This document shows positions 6,697 through 16,023 of a DNA stretch of 50,425 nucleotides, one piece after another (the stretch's first letter is position 1; the number at the start of each line of letters is the position of its first letter). Made by a program: the position numbers and the translations under genes. Source of the stretch: Sulfobacillus acidophilus (GTDB lineage: Bacteria; Bacillota; Sulfobacillia; Sulfobacillales; Sulfobacillaceae); the NCBI GenBank assembly GCA_003023745.1, contig PXYV01000021.1, forward strand, positions 1 through 50,425, read 5' to 3'. A model generated the notes under the pieces. It searched no databases, was not told where the DNA came from, and saw nothing but the letters and a program-made list of their open reading frames with translations.

Positions 6697-7908
6697 TTAA
6701 TCGACCCTCAAGGCCGCTGCGGGCCGCATCAAGGCGGCACGCGTCGCGGGCCACAATCCGAATACGAGTCCCACCGCCAAGGCAAATCCGAAAGCCAAGG
6801 CTGTCATGGGCAGACTCACGGCTGCAGACGCCTTCAGGGCATTGGCAATGACATGGGAGAATGCCACGCCCGCCGCTACTCCAATCAAGCCACCAACCCC
6901 GGCTAACACCAGTGATTCCACCAGAAATTGGGCGAGAACGTCTCGAGTGGAAGCGCCAACTGCTTTGCGAATACCAATTTCACGGGTGCGCTCGGTGACC
7001 GATACTAACATGATGTTCATGATCCCGATGCCCCCCACGATGAGCGAAATGCTCGCCACTCCACCTAAGAGCAGCGTGGTGGTGCGATTGACCGAACTCA
7101 ATGTGGACAGAATTTGCGATTGGGCGGTGACGGTGTAGTCTTGCGTGGAACCGAGCCACCCCAGCAACTTATCTTCGAGACGGCCGACGTCCTTGGTCAC
7201 ATTAGCATGATTTGCGGCAGAGAGATCGACCGACGTAATACCGGTGGAACCAAAGACCTGATTATACGTTGTCCAGGGAATGACCGCAAAATCGTTGGGG
7301 TTTTCTCCGGCCGAACTGGCTTTCGAGGCCAATACGCCAATGACGTGAAACGGCATGCCGTTGACCGTAACAATGTCTCCGACCGGGTTTTCATTGCCAA
7401 AGAGACTGGCAGCGTCGCCCGAACCCAGCACTATCACGGGATTGGCGGCTTGCACGTCAAGAGGCGACAGGAAACGGCCATCGGCCAAGTGATATCCTAA
7501 AATACTGGAATATGACCCGTTGGTGCCGTCCAAGGACGAACTCAGCGTGGAACTGCCTACCCCGAGCGTGGCCGTTCCCGACATCACCGGCGCGGCGGCC
7601 GAAATTCCCTTAGTACTGGCCAACGCGCTGACCTGGCTTTGGGTTAACGGCGGGGGCGGGCTGGGGGGCGCACTGGTGGTGCTAGACGCAGCCCCTGCGG
7701 CGAAGGGATTGTACCCGACATTGGCGACAATCAGGTTCGATCCCAGACTTTGAATGCGGCTGGTAATTGAGCGCGCACTGCCATTACCTAAGGCCACCAA
7801 GGCGATCACCGCCGCCACGCCAATGATAACCCCCAGCATTGTCAACACCGTGCGCACTTTCTGACTCCAAATCGCGCGGAACGATAACCGTACGGTTTGC
7901 CCAATCAT
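6697..7908 (-). CDS. MacB-like ABC transporter permease
   Basis: This is a 403-residue FtsX/MacB-family permease. ATG 7908 is chosen because it overlaps the ATPase stop as ATGA. The N-terminal helix LTMLGVIIGVAAVIALVALG is followed by a large extracellular MacB-type domain rich in Ser, Thr and Ala. Three C-terminal helices begin at MLVSVTERTREIGIRKAVGA, the hallmark of this family. It forms a complex with the ATPase at 7905 and the two adaptors. Members export peptides, antibiotics or lipoproteins or act in envelope stress; the substrate here is unknown. Confidence 0.85.
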   Translation of the reverse strand: MIGQTVRLSFRAIWSQKVRTVLTMLGVIIGVAAVIALVALGNGSARSITSRIQSLGSNLIVANVGYNPFAAGAASSTTSAPPSPPPPLTQSQVSALASTKGISAAAPVMSGTATLGVGSSTLSSSLDGTNGSYSSILGYHLADGRFLSPLDVQAANPVIVLGSGDAASLFGNENPVGDIVTVNGMPFHVIGVLASKASSAGENPNDFAVIPWTTYNQVFGSTGITSVDLSAANHANVTKDVGRLEDKLLGWLGSTQDYTVTAQSQILSTLSSVNRTTTLLLGGVASISLIVGGIGIMNIMLVSVTERTREIGIRKAVGASTRDVLAQFLVESLVLAGVGGLIGVAAGVAFSHVIANALKASAAVSLPMTALAFGFALAVGLVFGLWPATRAALMRPAAALRVD

Positions 7909-8600
7909 TGCGCCACCACCTCGCGATCGGCCACAATGCGGCCATCCTTGATTTCTATCGTGCGCTGACCCCACGTGGCCACTTCATGGTCATGGGTAAT
8001 CATCACGATCGTATGTCCATCCCGGGATAATTTAGCAAATAATTCCAATACCTCATGCCCGGTCTGGCTGTCTAGGTTTCCAGTGGGCTCGTCGGCCAAA
8101 ATGATGGGTGCTTGCGTCACCATGGCACGGGCAATCGCCACACGTTGTTGCTGGCCGCCAGAAAGCTGATTGGGCCGGTACTTCATCCGCTCCTTAAGCC
8201 CCACGTGTTCCAATGCTGCCGCGGCCCGCTCGTGTTGCTCGGCTTGCGATAACCGTTGATAGACCAACGGCAGAGCGACGTTTTCGACGGCGTTGAGGGT
8301 ACTGATGAGGTTAAAGTTTTGAAAGACGAATCCAATTTGTTTTCGCCGCACATCGGTCAATCGCATTTCGCTGAGCGCGGAAACCTCAATTCCGTTGAGG
8401 ACGTAGGATCCGGAAGACGGCACATCGAGACAGCCAAGAATGTGCATCAACGTGGTTTTGCCCGAACCCGACGGGCCCATGATGCTGACAAATTCTCCCG
8501 ACTGCACCGTAAAACTGATTTCCCGCAGAGCCGGGACTTCTTGGCCCGCCATGGGATAGCGCTTAGACACCTTGTCGAGTATTGCTATCGCTGCCATCAT
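7905..8600 (-). CDS. MacB/LolD-like ABC transporter ATPase
   Basis: This is a 231-residue ATPase with every canonical motif: Walker A GPSGSGKTT, the Q-loop FVFQNFNL, signature LSGGQQQR, Walker B PIILADEPTGNLDS and a switch His in ITHDHE. The sequence style matches the MacB/LolD/FtsE group. It powers the FtsX-type permease encoded next, whose ATG overlaps its stop. Its own ATG overlaps the TAA of the upstream adaptor by one base (TAATG), so all four genes are translationally linked. Confidence 0.92.
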   Translation of the reverse strand: MMAAIAILDKVSKRYPMAGQEVPALREISFTVQSGEFVSIMGPSGSGKTTLMHILGCLDVPSSGSYVLNGIEVSALSEMRLTDVRRKQIGFVFQNFNLISTLNAVENVALPLVYQRLSQAEQHERAAAALEHVGLKERMKYRPNQLSGGQQQRVAIARAMVTQAPIILADEPTGNLDSQTGHEVLELFAKLSRDGHTIVMITHDHEVATWGQRTIEIKDGRIVADREVVAQ

Positions 8601-9691
8601 TAGCCTCCGAATCCACCGAAGCCGCCCACGCCGCCGAATCCTCCGCCAAAGGCGGGATGCCCGCTGATCGAGGTGGTCGTGCTCGTTTCTGCCGCCGGAT
8701 TAGGAACTAAAATCTGCTGGTTGGCGGACAGACCCGAGACAATTTGCGTTTCGGTCCCATTGCTGAGACCCAGCACGACCGACTTAGCCACTGGAATCGT
8801 TGTGGCAGTATGTGTTAACGCGGCACTTCTGCCGCCGAAGCCCGCGGCGCCTCCGCCAAATCCACCTGAGCTTCCGCCAAACCCGCCGGAGGCTCCGCTG
8901 AAGCCGCCGAACCCACCGAATCCTCCCGACCCGAAGCTTGGCGTTGGCAAGGACTCGTCAGGCACCAGCACTTCGGCCTGGCCGTTGACGGGTTCAATCG
9001 CCGACGTAGGCACGTAGATGGCGTTGCTGACCGTCCCTGTATCAATTGTGGCGTTGACACTCATTCCGAGCAGGATGCCTGAGGGGCTCGCGATCTTAAT
9101 GCTGACTGGATAGGTGACCGTGCCCGAGGAGCTGCTGCTGCCTAGTGCGCCTACAGCGGTAATCTTGCCCGTGTAGGTCTTGTTGGGCAAGGCTGGAAGT
9201 GTCAGGTCGACCGTTTGCCCCGTCTTGACATTGCGGATATCGTCCTCCGATACCGTGACTTGTGCGTAGACGGTGTTCATATTGGCGACGGTTAGAAGGG
9301 TTTCGCCGGCCGACACGTAACTGCCCGAAGCGGTGTTGAGGTCCACGACCGTGCCGGCGATGGGACTCGTAATCGTTTGCCCATTGGCCATGGTCGCAAC
9401 GGTCTGGCCTGCTTTGACTTTTTGACCTAGGCTAACGTGCATTTGCGATACCTCGCCCACTTGGGGCGCTTGCACCGTGGCCTCATTGGCCGGGGAGACA
9501 GTGCCACTAGTGGTGACCTCTCCTTCAAAGGTTCCCCGTTTAACGGTTTCGGCCATATACGCGGCAATATGGGTGGTGGAAGCGGTAGCGGTCGAATGGG
9601 CTCGGGTCACTAAATATCCTACCCCACCCCCGACCACGACGACTCCCACTCCGATCCACGTCCACAGTTTAGTTTTCGCCTTCATGGGCAT
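8600..9691 (-). CDS. HlyD/MacA-like adaptor with glycine-rich segments (first copy)
   Basis: This 363-residue adaptor is the first gene of the four-gene export operon, with AAAGGAG before ATG 9691. An N-terminal anchor (WIGVGVVVVGGGVGYLV) leads into a barrel-sandwich lipoyl domain (VSLGQKVKAGQTVATM, TSPIAGTVVDLN) and beta-barrel parts. Two Gly/Phe/Ser-rich low-complexity segments stand out, one around residues 250-290 inside the membrane-proximal region and one at the very C-terminus. It is clearly paralogous to the last gene of the operon. The pair could form a mixed adaptor ring with the permease, or serve alternative substrates. The glycine-rich parts are unusual for the family and might contact the cell wall or self-associate. 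Confidence 0.78.
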   Translation of the reverse strand: MPMKAKTKLWTWIGVGVVVVGGGVGYLVTRAHSTATASTTHIAAYMAETVKRGTFEGEVTTSGTVSPANEATVQAPQVGEVSQMHVSLGQKVKAGQTVATMANGQTITSPIAGTVVDLNTASGSYVSAGETLLTVANMNTVYAQVTVSEDDIRNVKTGQTVDLTLPALPNKTYTGKITAVGALGSSSSSGTVTYPVSIKIASPSGILLGMSVNATIDTGTVSNAIYVPTSAIEPVNGQAEVLVPDESLPTPSFGSGGFGGFGGFSGASGGFGGSSGGFGGGAAGFGGRSAALTHTATTIPVAKSVVLGLSNGTETQIVSGLSANQQILVPNPAAETSTTTSISGHPAFGGGFGGVGGFGGFGG

Positions 9692-10317
9692 TGTATCTCC
9701 TTTAACACCACATTTTCATGGGTAGATTAGCCCACACATGTTGCCAAGATGGTTCCAATTCGCGGCGTGTGAAAATCCTTTTGACAGGCGGGTTGCAAAA
9801 CCACACCCGCCGGCTCATTTATGCGTGCTCGCACGACCGTGTGCTAAAGAGAGCGGTGCGCGGTGAAACAACAACGGGCGGGGTCAACGGCGCAGTCCGG
9901 TTGATGTTGACGGCAATAGAAGTAGGTCTTGCATCCGCTAAATGCCTCGAGCTATGGCTGAGAGTATTCGATACCTTGGCCTGGTTGGGTGGAGTGAAAT
10001 TTTCAGGCACCAATGTTTCGACTATCGCTATCGGCTGCAATGGACACCAAGCTACTTAAACCCCTCACCGCGATGGATGATCGCTTGGGACCGGTGAACT
10101 CCGCGCTCGGGGTTGGAGGTGACGCCGCGATGTTCCACGGCGACTTTGCCACAGGGTTGATCGTTCGGGCACGGGTCCCTGCAAACGACGACGGTGGCGT
10201 CGGTTAGAGCCGCAATAGAGGTTACATGGCAGGGCCGACTTGACTGACGGGAGGACCCCTTCTGGCACATCTTGAAATACGGTATGCTGAGATGAGCTTG
10301 GCAAGGGAGGAAGCGCT
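9692..10317. other. Intergenic region upstream of the export operon and fabI
   Basis: About 625 bp lie between the divergent export operon and fabI. I find no credible gene: the open frames lack ribosome sites and recognisable content. A 7-bp inverted repeat, GGCGGGT (9787-9793) and ACCCGCC (9805-9811), is present without a T-run. Promoters for both flanking operons should lie here, but none has an obvious consensus. Confidence 0.4.
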
Positions 10318-11094
10318 ATGGGGTTACTGGAAGGGAAAGTCGCATTAGTGGCTGGAATCGCCAACAAGCGCAGTATCGCCTGGGGAATCGCGCGGGCGTT
10401 TGACCGGGAAGGTGCGGAACTCATTTTGCCGTATCAAACCGAGCGCTTTAAAGAAAATCTGGATAAATTGACGTCGGAATTGTCGAGACCGCCAATGACT
10501 GTGCTGCTGGATGTGACCGATGATCAATCGTTGGGGCACCTGCACGAGGAAGTTTCTGCTCGCTACGATGCGTTACATATCCTGGTGCATTCGGTGGCGC
10601 ACGCCAAAGCCGAGGACCTCTCTGACCGTTTTTTAAAGACCAGTCGGGACGGATATCACCTTGCGCAAGATGTCAGCGCTTATTCATTGATAGCCCTCAC
10701 GCGGGCTTTGCACCGCGAATTGGTCGCTGCTGAGCGGGCGAGTATCATCACCATGACGCATGAAGGCTCGGTGCGCGTGATGCCCAACTACAACGTCATG
10801 GGTGTGGCCAAGGCCGCGTTGGAGGCTACTGTTCGGTATCTCGCTTTTGATTTGGGCCGCGAAGGCATTCGGGTAAACGCCATCTCCGCAGGCCCTATCA
10901 AGACGTTGGCGGCCTCCGGGGTGAAAGGCATTTCATCGGCGTTGCACAGCACATTGGAGCGCGCACCGATTCCGGAAAACATCACAACGGAAGACGTCGG
11001 TAACGCGGCGGTTTTCCTGGCGTCTCCGTGGGCCGAGCGGATTACCGGCACGGTCTTGTATGTCGATAGCGGGTCGCACATCATTGGTTTCTAA
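10318..11094 (+). CDS. fabI: Enoyl-[acyl-carrier-protein] reductase
   Basis: This 258-residue short-chain reductase performs the last step of each fatty-acid elongation round, reducing enoyl-ACP with NAD(P)H. The FabI-specific pattern is complete. GIANKRSIAWGIARAF is the cofactor motif, HSVAHA follows the fourth strand, and YNVMGVAKAALE carries the Tyr and Lys of the active site. AISAGPIKTLAASGVKG is the signature segment before the flexible substrate loop, and the protein closes with VDSGSHIIGF. ATG 10318 follows AAGGGAGGAAGC. It stands alone on the plus strand, followed after 87 bp by the aminopeptidase. It is likely essential unless another enoyl reductase exists elsewhere. Confidence 0.93.
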   Translation: MGLLEGKVALVAGIANKRSIAWGIARAFDREGAELILPYQTERFKENLDKLTSELSRPPMTVLLDVTDDQSLGHLHEEVSARYDALHILVHSVAHAKAEDLSDRFLKTSRDGYHLAQDVSAYSLIALTRALHRELVAAERASIITMTHEGSVRVMPNYNVMGVAKAALEATVRYLAFDLGREGIRVNAISAGPIKTLAASGVKGISSALHSTLERAPIPENITTEDVGNAAVFLASPWAERITGTVLYVDSGSHIIGF

Positions 11095-11181
11095 TCTTTT
11101 GATACATTTGAGTGTGGTCGTGAGATAGCGTCTATTTAAAGACCCGCAAATAAGTGTGGCGATTTAAAGGAGTGGGTAGGC

Positions 11182-12555
11182 ATGTCGTTGAACCGATGGA
11201 CACAAGCTTCGGCAATGGACCATGTTCGTGCTGATGTATGGATTGTGGAGGCACAGGAGTGGAAACATCTGAATCCCTCCTCCACCGTCAAACTGCCTGA
11301 CGCGGCGCCAACAGTGGTATTTGGCACCAAGCCTGGGGCCGCGATTGTAACGCCGCTTGGTTCCACGCGTCGCAAGACACAAAAGAATTTTCGACAAGCG
11401 GCGCAATTAGCAGTGCAGCTTAAGCCCGAGCGCATTGGGGTGCAAATGGGACCGTTAACCTCTGATATGCTCAGGGCAGCGCTTTGGGGTATTGGCCAAG
11501 GGCTTTACCGCTTTCGCCAGGAGGATGCGGAGGTGCAACCTGAGGTGACTGTCGTCAGTAATGAGGCACTCACCGTAGAGTTTGCGATTTTGCAGCATCA
11601 GGATTTCGTGCGCGACTGGGTGAACTGTCCTTCAAATCTGAAGCCGCCGGTGCGTCTGGCGAAGATGATGCAGGATCGGAGCCCGGACACTATTGAGTGG
11701 TCGCTCTTTGATCAAAAAGCCTTGGTCGATATGGGGGCGGGCGGCGTTGTCGGCGTTGGCCAGGGGAGCCATCGGCCTCCCGTGATGTTGATTGGGAAAT
11801 ATGCCGGTAAACCGGGGGATCCTTGGATTGCACTGGTCGGCAAGGGCATTGTCTTTGACAGCGGGGGTATTTCCATTAAGCCTGGCGAGGGCATGGGACG
11901 CATGAAGGGGGACATGGGTGGGGCCGCTGCGGTGGCCGGAGCTCTTCGCGCGATCGCAGATCTGAAGGTGCCAGCTAATGTAATGGCGGTATTGCCGCTG
12001 GCGGAAAATTTACCCGGTGGCGGGGCGTACCGTCCGGGCGACATCTTGACGATGATGGACGGCACGCAAGTCGAGATTGTCAGCACCGATGCGGAGGGAC
12101 GATTGGTACTGGCGGATGCCGTAACTTGGGCGCGGCAGAACGGGGCTGCAGTGGTGATTGACATGGCCACTTTAACCGGTGCCAACGTGGTGGCGTTGGG
12201 GGGTATTCGCAGTGCACTCGTCACGAACCATCAGCCGCTCGCGAGTCTGGTGGCCGGGGCCGCTGAGCGGGCGGCCGAACCTGCTTGGCAATTGCCTCAT
12301 GATGAAGATTACGCCGACTTTAACCAGACGAGCGCAGCGGATATCAAAAATAGCGGGGGACGTCCTGCGGGAACCATTACCGCGGGTCTTTTCATCGGGC
12401 ATTTTGCCGGGGACACTCCCTGGGTCCATCTCGATATTGCGGGTTTGTCGTTTGAAGCGGAAGGATCCGCGATTGGAGCCGGGGCTACCGGCTATGGCGT
12501 GGCCTTGCTGGTTGAGACGGTCGAGGCTTGGTCCCATTCGTCAAAGGCATTCTAG
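11182..12555 (+). CDS. Leucyl aminopeptidase, M17 family
   Basis: This is a 457-residue cytosolic aminopeptidase of the PepA/M17 group. The family signature STDAEGRLVLADA (about residue 300) supplies metal ligands. GKGIVFDSGGISIK and MKGDMGGAAAV contain the catalytic Lys and metal-binding Asp residues. The N-terminal 160 residues are the variable non-catalytic domain. A GGAG lies before ATG 11182. These enzymes form hexamers with two metal ions and release N-terminal residues during peptide turnover; some also bind DNA, which cannot be judged here. A strong terminator follows, so the transcript ends with this gene. Confidence 0.9.
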   Translation: MSLNRWTQASAMDHVRADVWIVEAQEWKHLNPSSTVKLPDAAPTVVFGTKPGAAIVTPLGSTRRKTQKNFRQAAQLAVQLKPERIGVQMGPLTSDMLRAALWGIGQGLYRFRQEDAEVQPEVTVVSNEALTVEFAILQHQDFVRDWVNCPSNLKPPVRLAKMMQDRSPDTIEWSLFDQKALVDMGAGGVVGVGQGSHRPPVMLIGKYAGKPGDPWIALVGKGIVFDSGGISIKPGEGMGRMKGDMGGAAAVAGALRAIADLKVPANVMAVLPLAENLPGGGAYRPGDILTMMDGTQVEIVSTDAEGRLVLADAVTWARQNGAAVVIDMATLTGANVVALGGIRSALVTNHQPLASLVAGAAERAAEPAWQLPHDEDYADFNQTSAADIKNSGGRPAGTITAGLFIGHFAGDTPWVHLDIAGLSFEAEGSAIGAGATGYGVALLVETVEAWSHSSKAF

Positions 12556-12581
12556 CACCCGGGTTGCCTGGCGTCGCATAC

Positions 12582-12615
12582 AAAAGGTGCATCAGCCGTG
12601 TGATGCACCTTTTTT
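12582..12615 (+). terminator. Rho-independent terminator after the aminopeptidase
   Basis: A perfect stem, AAAAGGTGCATCA (12582-12594) and TGATGCACCTTTT (12601-12613), encloses a 6-nt loop and ends in a run of six T. The A-run on the other side lets it also stop minus-strand transcripts from the convergent dehydrogenase operon. Confidence 0.92.
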
Positions 12616-12727
12616 CTAGCGGCTTTGAAAGACCGGCGCCAGGTAGGATAGTGGGTTGAGGGTGACCCAGTTAAGGCGCGTTTGCAAATGGCTATACCCC
12701 TCACACCTAATCTAAACCCTCGGAGGA

Positions 12728-13681
12728 TTAAGGTACCAGCACCGCACGAAACAGGACGTCGGCGTTGAGCATGCGGTGAAAGGCGAGGTCGGCCTCTTCC
12801 AATGGAAAGGTTTCCACTCGGGGAACGATGCCTGCCAAATCGCTAAAGCTCAGAGCCGCCGGCAATTCGCGGGGGTCATCGACCCGCCAACCGCGTACGC
12901 TTAACCGCCGCCCCAGCATTTCCCCGGGCGAGACGGTAATGGGTTCGCTTCCGCCCACGACAGTGATTAATTCGCCGTTATGCGCTAGGCCGCCAATCAA
13001 TTGGCTAATGATATTGGCTTGCGGCGCCGTGGCTAGGATGACGCGGGCGCTGCCCAAGTCCCGCAGCGATTGCACGGCCGTCCCCAAAGAAAGATCGATA
13101 AAAGCGTGGGCCCCTAACGCCTTCGCCAAGTCAGCTTTGTGCGGACTGTGTGACAGGGCAACCGTATGATAGCCGGATTTCTGGGCAATTTGAATAGCGA
13201 GATGGCCGAGCCCGCCAATTCCCAAAATCGCAACGACGTCTCCGGGACGGGCCGAGCTATGGGCGAGGGCGCTAAAGGTGGTGACCCCGGCACACAGAAG
13301 CGGAGCCATGACCGTTGTGTCCCAACACGGGTTAATGTGGACGGCCTCGGTTGCCGAGGCTAGCATATACTCGGCGTACCCGCCGTTGACGGTTAGACCG
13401 GTCACATCGCGCGGCCCGGCCCGCCATCCCACGCCGACGCGTTCTCCCACCTGCCAGTTGTCAACGCCGCCTCCTAAAGCATCGACGGTACCAATCACTT
13501 CATGTCCCGGGATGCGCGGATACTGCATGCGCGGATGTTGTCCAGCAACGGCCATGAGATCACCGTGACAGACCCCGCAAGCCTGTACTCGAATCCGTAT
13601 TTGACCTACGCCTGGTTCCGGAACATCGCGCTCATGAAGCGTGAGCGCTGCTCCCGGTGCGGTGACTTCGACCGCCTTCAT
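12728..13681 (-). CDS. Zinc-type alcohol dehydrogenase lacking the structural zinc lobe
   Basis: This is a 317-residue medium-chain dehydrogenase. The catalytic zinc ligands are present: CGVCHGDLM, the GHE of PGHEVIGTV, and LLCAGVTTFSAL. So is the NAD-binding stretch ILGIGGLGHLAIQIA. The usual CxxCxxCxxxxxxxC structural zinc lobe is absent: GVGWRAGPRDVTG runs directly into NGGYAEYM, where relatives carry about 20 more residues with four cysteines. This explains the length deficit against the common 336-341. The reading frame is intact, so the loss is an in-frame deletion or a natural subfamily trait. It is the third gene after a TetR regulator and an exporter, about 30 bp from each neighbour, suggesting a role in detoxifying an alcohol or aldehyde. 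Confidence 0.85.
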   Translation of the reverse strand: MKAVEVTAPGAALTLHERDVPEPGVGQIRIRVQACGVCHGDLMAVAGQHPRMQYPRIPGHEVIGTVDALGGGVDNWQVGERVGVGWRAGPRDVTGLTVNGGYAEYMLASATEAVHINPCWDTTVMAPLLCAGVTTFSALAHSSARPGDVVAILGIGGLGHLAIQIAQKSGYHTVALSHSPHKADLAKALGAHAFIDLSLGTAVQSLRDLGSARVILATAPQANIISQLIGGLAHNGELITVVGGSEPITVSPGEMLGRRLSVRGWRVDDPRELPAALSFSDLAGIVPRVETFPLEEADLAFHRMLNADVLFRAVLVP

Positions 13682-13713
13682 TTTTATCGCTCAGACCTCC
13701 TTCACGGATAATG

Positions 13714-15156
13714 CTACGATTGGCTGACAGATGGCGTGCGGCCGCGCAATAACGAGAAGATCGCCGCGACTAACATGAGAATGATCGCCAGGTAAAAGGC
13801 GGTATGCATGCCATGGTTAAACGCTGTCATTAAGGGCCCACGCAAGGCAGTGGTACCCACAAAAATGGCGAAGGCGAGTTGTCGAGGAATTTGCGTGGCT
13901 GCAACGAACATAGCGGACGCGAACGAGAGGACCATGCCGATGTTGGCGAAGGTGCGCAACATGCCGGATGCGATGCCGTATTCTCCCCGCCCTGCCCCTT
14001 TCATGACGGCGGTGTTGTTGGCGGGAAAAAACCCGGCATTGCCCATGCCGTTGACGATGCTAATCCCGGTCACCCACCATAAGGGGTTGTGAAGACCCAG
14101 ATGGGCGTATAAAAACATTGCCACCGCTTGAATGCCGAGCCCAACCGTTGCGGGAATGGCGGATCCGACCCGATCGGCCAAACGTCCGGATATGGGTCCG
14201 AGAACGCCGCCGACTAGGTAGCCGGGCACCAGTAGCAGCGACGCACTGAGTGGGGTCAGTTGTCGCAGTCCCTGTAAATACATGATCACCAGGAATAATA
14301 CTGCGTAGTTGCCCACGGCCTGAAAGAAGGCAGCCAGCAACGAGGCACTGACAATGCGATTTTTAAAGAATTGCAGGTGCATCAGCGGGTGCTCCAAACG
14401 CGTCTCCAGCCAGACAAAAATCGCTAACGCAACAATGCCCGCGAGAAAGATTAGTCCCATTCGCACGGTAAAGGCATGAGAGGTTGCATGGATCATTGTC
14501 AGTAACACTAAAAACAACCCGGATCCCAGAAGACCCATGCCCCACCAGTCCATACGCCGCGACACCCGTTCGCCGCGATCGCGCAACACGAACCAGGCTA
14601 CCAGCACGGCAGCGAGACCAATGGGAACATTAATCAAAAATATGTAGCGCCACGATACGTAGGTTGTGATGACACCGCCCAAGAGTATCCCCAAAATGGC
14701 GCCTAAATTCCAGCCAATGCTGGTGAAGCCGTAGGCCCGGCCGCGCTTTTCGGGCGGAAAGGTATCTGTGATGACGGCGCCGCTGTTGGCACTGATGAGT
14801 GCGCCGCCGATTCCCTGCAATACCCGAAATCCAATCAACATGTCCTGAGTTTGAGAGACACCGCAGAGAAACGAGCCTAGAACAAAGACGAGGAATCCGA
14901 GTTCATACATTCTGACCCGCCCGAACATGTCGCCCAATCGACCGACTTGTGTTGCCAGAAGTGTAATCACCAACAAGTAGGCCATGATCACCCAGACAAT
15001 CGCGGCCAAATTGGCGTGCAGCGCGCGCATCATCGTAGGTAGCGCGAGGATGACGATGGTCGTGTCGACGGCGGCCACCAATACCCCGGTGACGATGACA
15101 GCCAAGGCCCACCCGGCCTTGACAGTACCTCTTTGGTTATTTAACGTTGCGCTCAT
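13714..15156 (-). CDS. DHA2-type drug exporter (MFS, EmrB/QacA-like)
   Basis: This is a 480-residue transporter with about 14 hydrophobic segments. Motifs of the DHA2 drug:H+ antiporters are visible: the first helix contains the DTTIV pattern (VDTTIVILALPTM), the loop after helix 2 is GRLGDMFGRVRMYELG, and the fifth helix holds the antiporter motif GWNLGAILGILLGG. It is expected to expel lipophilic compounds using the proton gradient. It lies between tetR (30 bp upstream) and the dehydrogenase (32 bp downstream), a common arrangement for inducible resistance operons. Confidence 0.87.
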   Translation of the reverse strand: MSATLNNQRGTVKAGWALAVIVTGVLVAAVDTTIVILALPTMMRALHANLAAIVWVIMAYLLVITLLATQVGRLGDMFGRVRMYELGFLVFVLGSFLCGVSQTQDMLIGFRVLQGIGGALISANSGAVITDTFPPEKRGRAYGFTSIGWNLGAILGILLGGVITTYVSWRYIFLINVPIGLAAVLVAWFVLRDRGERVSRRMDWWGMGLLGSGLFLVLLTMIHATSHAFTVRMGLIFLAGIVALAIFVWLETRLEHPLMHLQFFKNRIVSASLLAAFFQAVGNYAVLFLVIMYLQGLRQLTPLSASLLLVPGYLVGGVLGPISGRLADRVGSAIPATVGLGIQAVAMFLYAHLGLHNPLWWVTGISIVNGMGNAGFFPANNTAVMKGAGRGEYGIASGMLRTFANIGMVLSFASAMFVAATQIPRQLAFAIFVGTTALRGPLMTAFNHGMHTAFYLAIILMLVAAIFSLLRGRTPSVSQS

Positions 15157-15186
15157 GATGCGCGGTGCATACGTCGTTGTGTCACC

Positions 15187-15738
15187 TTAGCCCTCCGTTC
15201 TCAGCCACTTTGCTACCGACGACTCCAGAGTGTCGGCCGTCCACCACTGGGGAAGAGTAAATGCAACGATGGGGAGGCCTAAAGCCAAAGCCAGCAATGC
15301 CGTGGCATTGGCAGATGAATGGCTTTCCCGAATCAGGTCGGCCAGGCGCCGCCGCCACCCTTCCAGGTGATCGCGGAGCATCTCGTGAACCTCAGCGTCC
15401 GTACGGCTAAGATTCCAAAAATCGTACCACACCGCCAACATCGCGGGATTACGAGTCGCAGAGTTGACGGCCTCAGCCAGCTCTTGAGACAAGGTGGCCA
15501 CATGGGGCGCTTTTTCGCGAAATCGCGCCAGCAAACCTTCCAAAACTGCTAACAATAAGTCGTGCTTGGTCGGGAAATAATAGTGAAGGGTGGACACGTT
15601 GACTTGAGCTCGAACTGCCACGGCGCGTGTGCGCAAGGCCCGAATCCCCTCTTCCGCGCATAGCTGGTAGGCCATATCCACAATATGGGACCGCGTGGCC
15701 TGCCCACGTTTGGTCGTCGGTTTTGTGACGTGGAGCAT
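15187..15738 (-). CDS. TetR-family transcriptional regulator
   Basis: This is a 183-residue regulator starting at ATG 15738 after GGGAGGAGG; the frame is open much further upstream but those starts have no ribosome site. The TetR DNA-binding domain is in the first 60 residues: TRSHIVDMAYQLCAEEGIRA and then VNVSTLHYYFPTKHDLLLAV, with the classic YYFPTK. The C-terminal helices form the ligand pocket and dimer face. As first gene of the operon it probably represses itself, the exporter and the dehydrogenase, with its operator in the region shared with the divergent 3-hydroxyacyl-CoA dehydrogenase gene. Confidence 0.87.
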   Translation of the reverse strand: MLHVTKPTTKRGQATRSHIVDMAYQLCAEEGIRALRTRAVAVRAQVNVSTLHYYFPTKHDLLLAVLEGLLARFREKAPHVATLSQELAEAVNSATRNPAMLAVWYDFWNLSRTDAEVHEMLRDHLEGWRRRLADLIRESHSSANATALLALALGLPIVAFTLPQWWTADTLESSVAKWLRTEG

Positions 15739-15785
15739 CCCAAAGGCCTCCTCCCGTTTGCCAGTGTAACCGACATCGTAGGATT

Positions 15786-15804
15786 CAATCAACTGATTGG
15801 TTGA
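15786..15804. promoter_or_regulatory. Candidate TetR operator
   Basis: Overlapping inverted repeats lie here: CAATCA-AC-TGATTG (15786-15799) and TCAAC/GTTGA (15789-15804). They are about 50 bp upstream of the tetR start, where an autoregulatory site would be expected. Assignment is by position only. Confidence 0.35.
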
Positions 15805-16023
15805 GTTTGGTCTGCGGGTGCCCGCATGGACGGGGTGACCTGGAGACGCGAAGAGCAAAAGCTGGCGGGAAGATATGGTATGATCGCTACGCTGGCAAAA
15901 GGACTCTACGGTTCTTCGGATAGTGCGTGTCAAGTCAACTTTAGCGTAGGCTCTAGGGCAGTCGAATCGGTGGTCCGCTGCTATACATCGGGAAATGAAC
16001 GGAGAAGGCGAGGGAATTTGCAG

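Noticed and set aside
9718..10059. 113-codon ORF between the export operon and fabI
   Set aside because: No ribosome site and no family-like segments; kept as intergenic.
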